Shown: positions 9,820 through 17,925, counted from the stretch's first letter. The stretch: 31,609 nucleotides of DNA from JACZST01 sp964195155 (GCA_964195155.1 CAXMOP010000075.1:1-31609); one strand, 5' to 3'. The notes: a model not told the origin generated them from the sequence alone. Made by a program: numbers and translations.

Positions 9820-10944
9820 ATGAATCCTCCTGACACCACCTCGAACGGATCCCACACCGCCCCCGTTCAGGAAATCACCATCGATGACTCGGAACCGGGA
9901 GCCGTCCATGAGATTCCGATCACGATGCCCGAGGGCGGATGGACGATCGCACACGTAGCGGAGAAGGCGGGTTCCGGCAGTCCGGATTCCCGTGTGATCT
10001 GGCAGTTTGATGCACAGGACGAGCATGGCGGGACACTCATCGTCCTGGCGTCCGATCCGGCTGGCCGGACCGGTTCACCGCGAACCGTCCAGATCCGATT
10101 CGTCCAGAATGACCGAGTCGCCCAGGATGACCGAGGTGGAGACCGGGCCTCGCCGCCGCATCAAGACGATCCGATTGCGGTCGATCCAGATGGGTCTGAC
10201 GAAGACCAGGACGCCTACGAAATACGCACGCCGACCGCTCGTTACTTCTACGACAAGACCGGCGGAGGGTTCTCGAGTCTGATCGACCGGGACGGAAACG
10301 ACTGGATCAGCTACCGACGCGGCAATGGACCGGCGGGCGAATACCGCGGAATCCCCAACATGGTCTATCGCTCCGATGGGGGCCGGAACAACCATTTTCA
10401 CCCCGGACACACGGAACAGAAAGCGTCCGCAGCGCGACTGGTCCACACCGGCCCCCTCAAAGTGACGATCGAATCCTCGGTCGACGAAGACCGCTGGCAG
10501 GTCCGCTGGGAGATCTATCCCGACCTCGCTCGATTGACGGTTCTGGAGATCGATCGTGACGATCCCCGGTTCTGGTTTCTCTACGAAGGCACGCCGGGTG
10601 GACGTTTCAAACGGAAAGACCGATGCCTGCGCTCGAACGGCGTGGATTCACGGCTGTCGAAGAAGTGGGAGGACCGCACCAACACGATCGACTGGGTCGC
10701 CTTTCGGGTACCCGAGCAGAACCGCAGCCTGTTGCTGAGGCTGGAAAGTGAGCTAGACGTTCCGGTCTCCTACTACCCGATGGCCCCCATGACCGTGTTT
10801 GGCTTCGGAAGGAAACTCGGTGGCGTAGAGAGTTTCCTCTCGGACGTGCCAACGCAGATCACCGTTCGCTTACTTGAAACCTCGAACCCACAAGAAATCG
10901 AAACCGTCGCCACGAGCGGGATGATCGACCAATCGCCGACGTAA
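9820..10944 (+). CDS. Conserved protein of unknown function with a probable beta-sandwich domain
   Basis: A 374-residue protein without signal peptide or membrane segment. Residues 1-135 are acidic and partly low-complexity (DDRGGDRASPP, VDPDGSDEDQD). Residues 136-374 form a domain rich in aromatic residues and Gly, with motifs such as ARYFYDKTGGGFSSLIDRDG, NDWISYRRG, EYRGIPN, RWEIYPDLARLTVLE and FWFLYEGTPGG. From memory these motifs resemble uncharacterised proteins of planctomycetes and bacteroidetes with a galactose-mutarotase-like sandwich. A carbohydrate role would be a guess. It sits alone between pgl and the adenylation enzyme. ATG 9820 is the first usable start in frame. Confidence 0.7.
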   Translation: MNPPDTTSNGSHTAPVQEITIDDSEPGAVHEIPITMPEGGWTIAHVAEKAGSGSPDSRVIWQFDAQDEHGGTLIVLASDPAGRTGSPRTVQIRFVQNDRVAQDDRGGDRASPPHQDDPIAVDPDGSDEDQDAYEIRTPTARYFYDKTGGGFSSLIDRDGNDWISYRRGNGPAGEYRGIPNMVYRSDGGRNNHFHPGHTEQKASAARLVHTGPLKVTIESSVDEDRWQVRWEIYPDLARLTVLEIDRDDPRFWFLYEGTPGGRFKRKDRCLRSNGVDSRLSKKWEDRTNTIDWVAFRVPEQNRSLLLRLESELDVPVSYYPMAPMTVFGFGRKLGGVESFLSDVPTQITVRLLETSNPQEIETVATSGMIDQSPT

Positions 10945-11233
10945 AGGGCCTCTCACAGTCTTGACGGCTGCGCCGCAACTTGGCCCCGATGACCGAACCG
11001 CCGAGCCGACGAAAGGCCGGCGCGGTGAGCGCGCTCACCGCTGTGTGGACCCCGCGCAGCAGGGGCTACCGGTTCCGGGGCACGGACGCACCCTCGATGA
11101 TGGTGTTGGCCTTCTGCTAGATTTACCGGGGGTTCAATCGGCTTGGTGGGAGACCGCACGAACCCTCGAAGCGGGCCAACGGGCGGGATCGAGTCCGGTG
11201 GAATGCTGATGGTCGCACCAGAAAGGGGGAGCA
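10945..11233. other. Intergenic leader before the adenylation-carrier-thioesterase gene
   Basis: These 289 bases hold no believable gene. The small frames here have no start context and no family look. A strong Shine-Dalgarno sequence (AAAGGGGGAG, 11222-11231) lies 3-4 bases before the GTG at 11234. TAGATT at 11118-11123 could be a -10 box but lacks a matching -35. I could not recognise a riboswitch. Confidence 0.4.
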
Positions 11234-13825
11234 GTGACGGATACCGAGCCGAACGTCGGAACGCATCACGGGAATCTGAAACCGATCAGTGCGCCGTTGT
11301 TGCCCTGGCCGGTCGACCCTGTGGTGGAGCCGATTCACACCCGGTTCGAGCGAATCACGGCCCTTGCTCCTGATGGCATCGCCGTCGAGTCGGTCGATGG
11401 GGAACCGCAGACAACGTATCGCGAGCTCAACGAACGGGCCAACGGCATCGCGGTTCGCCTGCTCACCGATCTCGGCGACGGCAACCACCGGGTCGCCGTC
11501 CTCGGCGATTCTGCCGTGGCGCACATCGCTTCGGTTCTGGGGATCCTCAAGGCGGGTAAGGCGGCAGTGCCCCTCCACGGTGCCAATCCGGACAGTCGCC
11601 TCGAGTACATCCTGCAACATTCGGAGAGCGCGGCCATCCTCGCCTACGCCGAGGACGCAGACCGAGCGGGGGCCATCGCAGCCTCTGCCAGCGACGTGCA
11701 AATGATAGAGCCGCCGAGCGGTGCCATTGAAAACCCAGAAGTGGTGGTCGACGTGGATGCAACCGCTCGCATCATGTACACGTCCGGGTCGACGGGGGCA
11801 CCGAAGGGTGCCACGCAGTCGAACCGATACCTTTTCGAAAAGGAGCGGTTTGCCCAGCAGTTCTATGCATTTGGTGTTGAGGACCGGGTCTCCCAGCTCT
11901 TTCCACTCGCCTTCGCCGCTTCAACGACCCACACCCTCGGTGCGCTGCTCAACGGGGGCCGCCTTGTCCCGTACGAGATCGCTGAGCTGGGAATTCACCA
12001 TTTGGGCGATTGGCTTGATGAGGCGCAGATAACGGCGCTGGCGATGGTTCCTACGCTGCTACGCCGATTCCTCCAGACGGTTCCGGACGGCAGAGTCTTT
12101 GACTCTGTTCGTTTTGTGATGGTGGGTGCCGAAGTCGCTTTGCGTGGCGATGTCGAGCTCTTCGCCAAGCATTTCCCTGCCGAATGCCGGTTCGTCCACC
12201 GCCTCGCCGCCACGGAGGCCGGGGAGATCGCTCAGTATGTCGTCTCCGATCCGGACCAGCTCAACGACGCGGTGGTCCCTGCCGGGTTCCCCGGCGGCGG
12301 AAAGGAGCTGTTGATTCTTGACGACGAAGCCAACCCCGTACCCGACGGTCAGATCGGCGAGCTCGTCGTTCGTAGCGCGAATCTATCCCAAGGCTATTGG
12401 CGAGATCCGGAGCTGAACGCCCGCGTTTTCGTCATCGATCCCGACGATCCCTCGATGAGGCGGTACCACACCGGTGACCTGGCCCGGGTTCGATCCGATG
12501 GCACCCTCCAGCATCTGGGGCGCAAGGACGGGAGAATCAAGATCCGCGGCTTCGGCGTGGACCTGACCGAGGTCGAGCACGTAATGCTCGACGCTCCTGG
12601 TGTCGTCGAAGGGGTCGTGGTTGCCCCGGAGATCCAGACCGGCGAACGGCGTCTGGTGGCCTATTTCGTCGCCAATGACTCGTTCGAAGAGGCCGCGTTA
12701 CGTGCCCACTTCAAGTCGCACCTACCCGGGTACATGGTGCCGACTGCTTCCGTGACGCTCAAACAGCTCCCCCTGACGCCACGAGGCAAAGTGGACCGTA
12801 GAGCATTGACCGAGCGCGACCTCGAAGTCGTCGAGCGTCACTATGCGGAGCCTGAAACGGAATTGGAGGTCGACCTGGCCGCCATCTGGAGCGACGTTCT
12901 CGGTCTGGACCAGGTTGGGCTCGACGACGACTTCTTCCAATTAGGCGGAGACTCCATCCAGGCGTACGAGCTAATTGCTGCTGTCTATCACCGGCTCGGA
13001 GTCGATCTCCCCGCGTCCACGTTGCTGAGTGCGGCAACGGTACGAGCCCAGGCCGAACTCATCGCGAGCGGCTCGGGGCGCTCCGCCCGGTCGCTCGTAC
13101 CGTTCCGAGAGACGGGTTCTCAGGAGCCCTTCTTCTGCGTCCACGGCGTCGGCGGCGGTGTGATGTTTCTCAAGAAACTGCTCCCTCATCTCGATCCCGA
13201 TCGACCGATCTACGGACTCCAGCCGGCGATCATGGAGGACGAAGACGCCGTATATGAGACGGTCACAGAGATGGCGAAGGAGTACATCGCCGAGATCCGC
13301 ACCCTCCAGCCGACCGGTCCCTACTTCATCGGTGGCTCATGTTTCGGAGGCCTCGTGGCACAGGAGATGGCTCGGCTGCTCGACGAGGGCGGCGACACCG
13401 TTGCTTTCCTCGCTCTCATCGATCCGTCTTCACCGAATTACCAGCGCCCGGAAGTGTCGAGATGGCTGGCCACCAAGCGGCGGGCCAGAAAGATCGTGCG
13501 GGCACGACGCGCCGGGCGGATCCAGGCGAAGAAACAAGAGCGATGGGACCGCACCCAACATTTGCGCAAGCTGCACGCGAAGGCGGCGAAGGAGCACCGC
13601 CCGCAACGGTCTGAAGTGCCGCTTTACATCCTTGGAGCGAGGAAACAGTCGGCTCGCCATGAGTGGATGTGGGGAGCGACCCAAAACGGCAACATCACCA
13701 TCGAGGAGTTCCCGGCCAACCACAGCGAGATGTACGAACCCCGCAACGCGGAATACATCGCCAAGATGCTCAACCGGCAGTGGGCTGAAGTGTCCGCAGA
13801 GTCACCACCAACCCCCTTGACCTAG
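11234..13825 (+). CDS. Stand-alone NRPS-like enzyme: adenylation, carrier protein and thioesterase domains
   Basis: An 863-residue protein with three domains and no condensation domain. The adenylation domain (about 30-535) has MYTSGSTGAPKG, YHTGDLAR, GRKDGRIKIRGFG and the catalytic Lys in LTPRGKVDR. The carrier domain (about 545-625) has FFQLGGDSIQA, with Ser574 for phosphopantetheine. The thioesterase (about 640-850) has GGSCFGG, so the nucleophile elbow G-S-C-F-G carries Cys703, with His830 in NHSEMYEP. In the substrate pocket the usual FDxS motif is FAAS (227-230). The Asp that binds an alpha-amino group is Ala228, suggesting a substrate without one (keto or aryl acid). This domain order matches quinone/furanone synthetases. 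The product is unknown. Its stop overlaps the convergent gene. Confidence 0.88.
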   Translation: MTDTEPNVGTHHGNLKPISAPLLPWPVDPVVEPIHTRFERITALAPDGIAVESVDGEPQTTYRELNERANGIAVRLLTDLGDGNHRVAVLGDSAVAHIASVLGILKAGKAAVPLHGANPDSRLEYILQHSESAAILAYAEDADRAGAIAASASDVQMIEPPSGAIENPEVVVDVDATARIMYTSGSTGAPKGATQSNRYLFEKERFAQQFYAFGVEDRVSQLFPLAFAASTTHTLGALLNGGRLVPYEIAELGIHHLGDWLDEAQITALAMVPTLLRRFLQTVPDGRVFDSVRFVMVGAEVALRGDVELFAKHFPAECRFVHRLAATEAGEIAQYVVSDPDQLNDAVVPAGFPGGGKELLILDDEANPVPDGQIGELVVRSANLSQGYWRDPELNARVFVIDPDDPSMRRYHTGDLARVRSDGTLQHLGRKDGRIKIRGFGVDLTEVEHVMLDAPGVVEGVVVAPEIQTGERRLVAYFVANDSFEEAALRAHFKSHLPGYMVPTASVTLKQLPLTPRGKVDRRALTERDLEVVERHYAEPETELEVDLAAIWSDVLGLDQVGLDDDFFQLGGDSIQAYELIAAVYHRLGVDLPASTLLSAATVRAQAELIASGSGRSARSLVPFRETGSQEPFFCVHGVGGGVMFLKKLLPHLDPDRPIYGLQPAIMEDEDAVYETVTEMAKEYIAEIRTLQPTGPYFIGGSCFGGLVAQEMARLLDEGGDTVAFLALIDPSSPNYQRPEVSRWLATKRRARKIVRARRAGRIQAKKQERWDRTQHLRKLHAKAAKEHRPQRSEVPLYILGARKQSARHEWMWGATQNGNITIEEFPANHSEMYEPRNAEYIAKMLNRQWAEVSAESPPTPLT

Positions 13826-14217
13826 AGCCCGCCGCGCTCGATTCCATCGATGATGAACTCGCCGAGCGGCGTCGTCGCCTTGAGGCGGTCGGTGCGGGTA
13901 GCAACCGCTTCCTCCAACCCTTCCTGTGTGCAGCCGAGCTCGCCGGCGCGTTGGCTGAGATCGTCAGCCTGCTCCTCGAACGCCACCACCGACGGAAGCT
14001 CCTCGCCGGCCAGCATCCGGGCGATGATCTCGTCGAGGCTCTCCTCGCCGAATTCCTTTTCTACGTCGTCGATGAGGTCCTGCATCAACACGATGGTCTG
14101 GACGGCCACCTCGTCGCAGGTTTCGGGCTCGCTACCGCCGCACCCAGCTGCCACGAGCGCGATGACCGCGACGACGATGACGGGTTTGACCACGGCGCGC
14201 AGGCTAGATCTCCACAT
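13822..14217 (-). CDS. Small predicted lipoprotein at the end of the microcompartment operon
   Basis: A 131-residue protein. A basic N-terminus (MWRSSLRAVVKP) and hydrophobic stretch end in the lipobox LVAAGC, so it should be secreted and lipid-anchored. The mature part is acidic and helical, with three more Cys residues (GC at the anchor aside, in ETCDE and ELGCT). No known family is recognised. Only 6 bases separate it from the last BMC-P gene, so it is probably in the same transcript although it cannot be a shell component. Its TAG stop shares four bases (13822-13825) with the stop of the convergent adenylation-enzyme gene. Confidence 0.72.
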   Translation of the reverse strand: MWRSSLRAVVKPVIVVAVIALVAAGCGGSEPETCDEVAVQTIVLMQDLIDDVEKEFGEESLDEIIARMLAGEELPSVVAFEEQADDLSQRAGELGCTQEGLEEAVATRTDRLKATTPLGEFIIDGIERGGL

Positions 14218-14223
14218 CCGGCA

Positions 14224-14493
14224 TCAGTCGCCGAAGTCGACGTCGTCGATGATCCCTGCGATCACCGCACGCACCGGGCCGGTCTCCACGCCAAAGAGCT
14301 GTCGCGCCGAGCTTCCCTCATCGAGGATGAGCACCGGGTCGCCGACGCCGGCGTCGACGCGGTCCACCGCGATCGTATAGCCGGTCGTGTCTCCGCCACT
14401 GTCCAGGATATGGCAAAGCAACAGTCGCTGCCCGTCAAAGAAGGGGTGGCTAATCGTTGAAACCACGGTGGCGGCCACGCGCCCGACCTTCAT
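14224..14493 (-). CDS. BMC-P pentameric vertex shell protein (EutN/CcmL family), third copy
   Basis: An 89-residue protein of the EutN/CcmL family, whose pentamers cap the vertices of microcompartment shells. It opens with MKVGRVAATVVSTISHP and has the LLLCHILD, YTIAVDRVDAGVGDPVLILDEGSSARQ and AVIAGIIDDVDFGD blocks that line up with the family. It overlaps the previous BMC-P gene by 4 bases (ATGA). This is one of three divergent paralogues in the operon, so vertices may differ in composition. Confidence 0.93.
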   Translation of the reverse strand: MKVGRVAATVVSTISHPFFDGQRLLLCHILDSGGDTTGYTIAVDRVDAGVGDPVLILDEGSSARQLFGVETGPVRAVIAGIIDDVDFGD

Positions 14494-14756
14494 GGGTACA
14501 CCTCGTCGACGATCCCGACGATTGCATGATCGACGGGCACGAACCGGGGCTCCAGGGCCTCCGCCGCCTCGCGAGACGCTACGAAGTAGATCAGTTCGCC
14601 CGGCCCCGCCGTGTGTAATGCATCGGCAGCGATGACCGCTCGTCCCGATGGCTGCTGTTCTTCGTCGAGCGGCTGCACAACCAGGAACCTGACCCCTTCG
14701 AGACCGTCCACCTTCATCGTGGCGACGACGGTCCCGGTGACGCGGCCAAGCTGCAT
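14490..14756 (-). CDS. BMC-P pentameric vertex shell protein (EutN/CcmL family), second copy
   Basis: An 88-residue EutN/CcmL-type protein starting MQLGRVTGTVVATMKVDGLEG, with FLVVQPLDEEQQPSG and the C-terminal HAIVGIVDEVYP. It differs from its neighbours in the segment AGPGELIYFVASREAAEAL, where most family members have a GEGD-like turn followed by SSAR. The ATG overlaps the stop of the upstream BMC-T gene by one base (TGATG). The role is as a shell vertex cap. Confidence 0.92.
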   Translation of the reverse strand: MQLGRVTGTVVATMKVDGLEGVRFLVVQPLDEEQQPSGRAVIAADALHTAGPGELIYFVASREAAEALEPRFVPVDHAIVGIVDEVYP

Positions 14757-15376
14757 CAGCGCTCCTCAGGGCGTCTGGCGAGCCGGTAGTTCAGCCTGAG
14801 ATCGCGCGACAGGTTGTCGCGCATCTCGGCGTGAAGCTGAGGGATGATGACGTGGTGCACCGAGGTCCCCTCCCTCGCCGCGCCGACGACGGCGGCGTCG
14901 ACGGCCGCCTCGACCTGCGCGATATCACCGGAGAACAGGGCGTAGCCCTTGCCGCCGAGTCCGTCGGCGAGCCTCATCGCGGGCAGGGTCACCGCGGCCG
15001 CCTTGACCCCGGCATCTGCCGCTTCGATCACCGCAGCGATCGTCGAGGTCTCCACCACGCCAAGGGCGTCGCCGTCGCAATCGGCGAGCTCGGCATCCGA
15101 GATCATGGCGACGACAACCAGCGGATCGACGTCCGGGATGAAGACAACATCGGAGAGTGCCCCGGCGGCAACACCGGTTCCGGCCTCCACTGCCACCTCG
15201 ACGCTCGCCGTGTCGCCTGAGACGACGATCACGTAGCGACCGGGATGGACCGTGCCGGCATAGATCGACCCCACGGGTGAGGCCTTGACCATGGCGTCGC
15301 CGACGACCATCCCCACTGCGATCGAATCGAGTTCGAGGACGGCAATTGATGGTTGCGCGGATTCCTTCTCAGACAA
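14756..15376 (-). CDS. BMC-T trimeric shell protein (two tandem BMC domains, PduT/HO-5812-like)
   Basis: A protein of about 206 residues with two BMC domains. The first begins SIAVLELDSIAVGMVVGDAMVKAS and the second ALGVVETSTIAAVIEAADAGVKAA. Trimers of such tandem proteins tile as pseudohexamers in the shell and often carry a larger pore or a metal site. No Cys suited to a PduT-type FeS cluster is obvious at the pore. No ATG fits. TTG 15376, with GGAG 9 bases upstream, overlaps the aldehyde dehydrogenase stop by 8 bases. TTG 15394 would add six residues and lacks a good ribosome site. Confidence 0.88.
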   Translation of the reverse strand: MSEKESAQPSIAVLELDSIAVGMVVGDAMVKASPVGSIYAGTVHPGRYVIVVSGDTASVEVAVEAGTGVAAGALSDVVFIPDVDPLVVVAMISDAELADCDGDALGVVETSTIAAVIEAADAGVKAAAVTLPAMRLADGLGGKGYALFSGDIAQVEAAVDAAVVGAAREGTSVHHVIIPQLHAEMRDNLSRDLRLNYRLARRPEER

Positions 15377-16826
15377 TGCGAAGCGCTCCGACAACGGTGA
15401 CGCGGCGGATCCTCGAGAACGTCCTCGGCCTGGTCATCCCCTCACCCGTGGGGCTGGCAATCGAGAATGACGTGAATCCCTCTCCGCCCTCGCCAAGACC
15501 GGCAAAGTTCGGTCCGTTGGCGACGAAGATCGAGCAGTTCATGGCGCGGGCCATCCTGGTGATCGTGTCGACGTTGGTCGAATGGATCGATGCGGTGTGG
15601 CGGAAGCCGTGCTCGGATTTGACGGCGAGATCGATCGCGGCGTCGATGTTGCCGACCCGGGTGACGGGGATCAGCGGCATCATCTGCTCGGTCCACACCA
15701 GGCTGTGCTCGTTTGGCACCTCGGCGAGGAGCAGTCGAACCCCGTCCGGTGCATCGACACCGATCTCGGCCAGAATCTTGGCGGCATCCTGGCCGATCCA
15801 TCTGGTGTCGATCACACCCGGCTTGTTCGGCGGCCCAAGCTCCTTGAAGACCACCCGCTCGACCCGCTTCAGCTCGTGTTCCTTGAGCCGGTATGCCCCG
15901 TTCGCGGTCATGGCCTGGATCAGTCGGTCGGCGACAGTGTCGACCACGATCGTGGTCTTCTCATCGGTGCAGATCACATTGTTGTCGAATGAGGCGCCCG
16001 CCACGATGTCTCGCCCGGCCTGTTCGATATCTGCGGTCTGATCGACGACGGCGGGCGGGTTGCCCGGGCCGGCGGTGATCGCCTTCTTTGGCAACGAGAG
16101 TGCCTCTCGCACGACCCCGGGGCCGCCGGTGACGAGCAGCACGGGCACATCGGGATGCGCCATCAGCCGCTGCGCGGACTCGAGCGTCGGGTCGGCGATG
16201 GCCGTGATGAGGTCTGTCGGGCCGCCGGCGGCGACGATGGCACGGTTGAGCAGCTGGATATTCTCGACTGAGACGCCTTTGGCGCCGGGGTGGACGTTGA
16301 ACGTCACCGCGTTGCCCGACGATACGATCGAGATCGCGTTGTTAATGATCGTCGAGGTCGGGTTGGTGGTCGGCGTGATCGATCCGATGACCCCGTACGG
16401 GGCATACTCAGTGACCATCATGCCCGAGTCTCCGGTGACGGCATGCGGCTCCAGGTCTTCCGGTCCCGGGGTACGCATGGTCACCATGCGGTTCTTGATG
16501 ACCTTGTCCTCGGCGCGGCCGAGGCCGGTTTCCTCCGCGGCCAGATAGGCGAGCCGTTCCCCCTCGGCGAGCATGGCCTGGCGCATCGCTTCGACGATCA
16601 CCTTGCGCGCCTCGAGCCCCATGTCGCGCGACGCCATGAAGGCGCGTCTCGAAGCGGCAACCGCGTCGTCGATGGACTCGAAGATCCCGTCGCCCAGCTC
16701 GACGGTGCTCGCAGCTACGGCATCGGCGGCGGCGAGTGACGGTCCGGTGCGTGCCCGTCCTTCCGCGGCTTCGACCCGGCCCTTGACCCGATCGATGATC
16801 GCCGCAATCTCGCTTTCGCTCAGCAT
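15369..16826 (-). CDS. CoA-acylating aldehyde dehydrogenase of the microcompartment (PduP/EutE-like)
   Basis: A 485-residue enzyme that oxidises an aldehyde with NAD and CoA to an acyl-CoA. With the aldolase of this operon the likely substrate is acetaldehyde. Residues 1-20 (MLSESEIAAIIDRVKGRVEA) form an amphipathic helix that looks like an encapsulation peptide. It is separated by an Ala-rich linker from the catalytic domain. The nucleophile is Cys286 in SFDNNVICTDEK, preceded by ITPTTNPTSTIINNA and ITAGPGNPP, as in PduP and EutE. The C-terminus after the GEGGEGFTSFSIASPTGEG block is basic (RPRTFSRIRRVTVV), as in other microcompartment members. It starts 7 bases after BMC-P1. Confidence 0.93.
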   Translation of the reverse strand: MLSESEIAAIIDRVKGRVEAAEGRARTGPSLAAADAVAASTVELGDGIFESIDDAVAASRRAFMASRDMGLEARKVIVEAMRQAMLAEGERLAYLAAEETGLGRAEDKVIKNRMVTMRTPGPEDLEPHAVTGDSGMMVTEYAPYGVIGSITPTTNPTSTIINNAISIVSSGNAVTFNVHPGAKGVSVENIQLLNRAIVAAGGPTDLITAIADPTLESAQRLMAHPDVPVLLVTGGPGVVREALSLPKKAITAGPGNPPAVVDQTADIEQAGRDIVAGASFDNNVICTDEKTTIVVDTVADRLIQAMTANGAYRLKEHELKRVERVVFKELGPPNKPGVIDTRWIGQDAAKILAEIGVDAPDGVRLLLAEVPNEHSLVWTEQMMPLIPVTRVGNIDAAIDLAVKSEHGFRHTASIHSTNVDTITRMARAMNCSIFVANGPNFAGLGEGGEGFTSFSIASPTGEGMTRPRTFSRIRRVTVVGALRIV

Positions 16827-16833
16827 CGGCAGC

Positions 16834-17121
16834 TCACTTCGTGTACCGGGTCTCGCCGTCGACCTCCCAGGTGTCGACGATGGCCATGATCACGGCATCG
16901 CATGGCCGGTCTTTCGTGACGGTGGTTTGGCGGGCAGAGGAGCCTGAGGCGTACATGACGACCTCGCCGACTCCGGCGCCGACGGCGTCGACGGCCACGA
17001 CGTACGAACCGCTGTCGGCGTTGTCCGTGTCGATCGTCGCCACCACCAGGAACTTCATCCCCTCCATGAGGGGATCTTTCTCGCTCGAAACCAATGTCCC
17101 GGCAACGCGCCCAAGCTGCAT
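16834..17121 (-). CDS. BMC-P pentameric vertex shell protein (EutN/CcmL family), first copy
   Basis: A 95-residue EutN/CcmL-family protein. ATG 17121 gives the typical start MQLGRVAGTLVSSEKDP and has an excellent Shine-Dalgarno sequence (GGGAGGAGG) 5 bases upstream. A longer frame reaches into the BMC-H gene but has no such site. The family blocks FLVVATIDTDN, YVVAVDAVGAGVGEVVMYASGSSARQT and AVIMAIVDTWEV are all present. It has the strongest ribosome site of the three paralogues and so may be the major vertex protein. Confidence 0.93.
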   Translation of the reverse strand: MQLGRVAGTLVSSEKDPLMEGMKFLVVATIDTDNADSGSYVVAVDAVGAGVGEVVMYASGSSARQTTVTKDRPCDAVIMAIVDTWEVDGETRYTK

Positions 17122-17152
17122 GCCGACCTCCTCCCTCAGCGAGAAACGGGTC

Positions 17153-17455
17153 TCAGCCCATTTCCTCTTGGGCTTGATCGGCCCGGCCGAGCGGAAGCAC
17201 CAGATCAATGTTGACGTGCGGTCGGGCAATGACGTGGGTGGCGACTACCTCGCCGACCTTCTCTGCGCCGCGCACCCCGGCGTCAATGGCAGCCTTCACT
17301 GCCGCGACGTCGCCCCTGATCACCGCGGTGACGTAGCCGCCACCGGTCTCCTCGTACGATACGAGTTCGACCTTGGCCGCCTTCACCATCGCATCGGAGG
17401 CTTCCACCGTCGCCGCAAAGCTCCGGCACTCGATCATCCCGAGTGCGTCAGCCAT
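17153..17455 (-). CDS. BMC-H hexameric shell protein (PduA/EutM-like)
   Basis: A 100-residue single-domain shell protein, the only BMC-H gene in the operon. Family signatures are ALGMIECRSFAATVEASDAM, the central pore loop ETGGGYV (GGG at 38-40, where PduA has GSG), IRGDVAAVKAAIDAG and HVIARPH. Hexamers should form the shell facets, with small-metabolite pores lined by the GGG loop. The C-terminal tail after VLPLG is acidic. GGGAG lies 7 bases before the ATG. A 485-base repeat-rich gap separates it from the upstream BMC-T gene, so it may be transcribed from its own promoter. Confidence 0.95.
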   Translation of the reverse strand: MADALGMIECRSFAATVEASDAMVKAAKVELVSYEETGGGYVTAVIRGDVAAVKAAIDAGVRGAEKVGEVVATHVIARPHVNIDLVLPLGRADQAQEEMG

Positions 17456-17551
17456 TCCTCACTCCCTTCGGTTTTGAAGTGACTCTACAGTTCCTGCATT
17501 CGCGGCAGGCGTAAGCCATGTTTTGTTTTGCCGGCTCACAGTACGTTCGCC

Positions 17552-17574
17552 GACCACTGCGTGGTCTCGACCAC
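17552..17574. repeat. Nested palindromes upstream of BMC-H
   Basis: GACCAC-TGC-GTGGTC (17552-17566) and GTGGTC-TC-GACCAC (17561-17574) share one arm, so two alternative hairpins can form. This could be a regulator-binding site or a switchable RNA structure in the BMC-H leader about 100 bases before its ATG. Confidence 0.5.
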
Positions 17575-17678
17575 GCTGAGCGAGAAGCACCTCAGCCGAC
17601 TTCTCTTTGCTCCCGCCCGTAGGGTGTCGTGTTTCGCGACAGTGCGACGACCGTTGGGCTCATCGCCGCGGCGTTCTC

Positions 17679-17805
17679 TTTGCTCCCCCCTCAGGGGGGA
17701 GTACCGCCCGCAGGGCGGGGAGGGGGTCAAGCCGTGGTCGCGGCGACGCTTTGACCCCCTCCGCCTCGCTGACGCTCGGCACCTCCCCCTGAGCTGAGGG
17801 GGAGG
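17679..17805. repeat. Type A multi-hairpin repeat, copy 1
   Basis: Four consecutive hairpins are visible: CTCCCCCC/GGGGGGAG (17683-17701), CCGCCC/GGGCGG (17704-17718), AGGGGGTCAA/TTGACCCCCT (17721-17760) and CCTCCCCCT/AGGGGGAGG (17782-17805). The first three recur in reverse orientation inside the HTH gene (20397-20482). There the second stem is CGGTCC/GGACCG, so pairing is kept by paired changes. Confidence 0.75.
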
Positions 17806-17828
17806 CAAGGATCGGGCCCAAGTTCGGG

Positions 17829-17855
17829 CTCGCGACTCGCGACTCGCGACTCGCG
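17829..17855. repeat. CTCGCGA heptamer run
   Basis: Nearly four head-to-tail copies of CTCGCGA. Two more copies (17926-17939) lead directly into the stop codon of the BMC-T gene, and related heptamers follow the murJ stop at 27064. Confidence 0.7.
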
Positions 17856-17860
17856 TTCTG

Positions 17861-17920
17861 CCCCCTCTGCGCCGAAGCAGAGCTTCGCCGCGTCTCCCCC
17901 GCTCCGCGAGGGAGACGAAG
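17861..17920 (+). repeat. Type B two-hairpin repeat, copy 1
   Basis: The layout is CCCCCTCTGCG, a variable stem (here CGAAGC/GCTTCG with loop AGA), then a second stem GTCTCCC/GGGAGAC. Four more copies on the same strand are at 20684, 20771, 21866 and 27166. This copy lies in the 3' untranslated region of the minus-strand BMC-T gene. Confidence 0.75.
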
Positions 17921-17925
17921 GCCCG

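Noticed and set aside
10961..11209. Small plus-strand frame of 82 codons before the adenylation enzyme
   Set aside because: It has no ribosome site and no recognisable domain, and its Arg/Gly-rich composition looks like non-coding GC-rich DNA.
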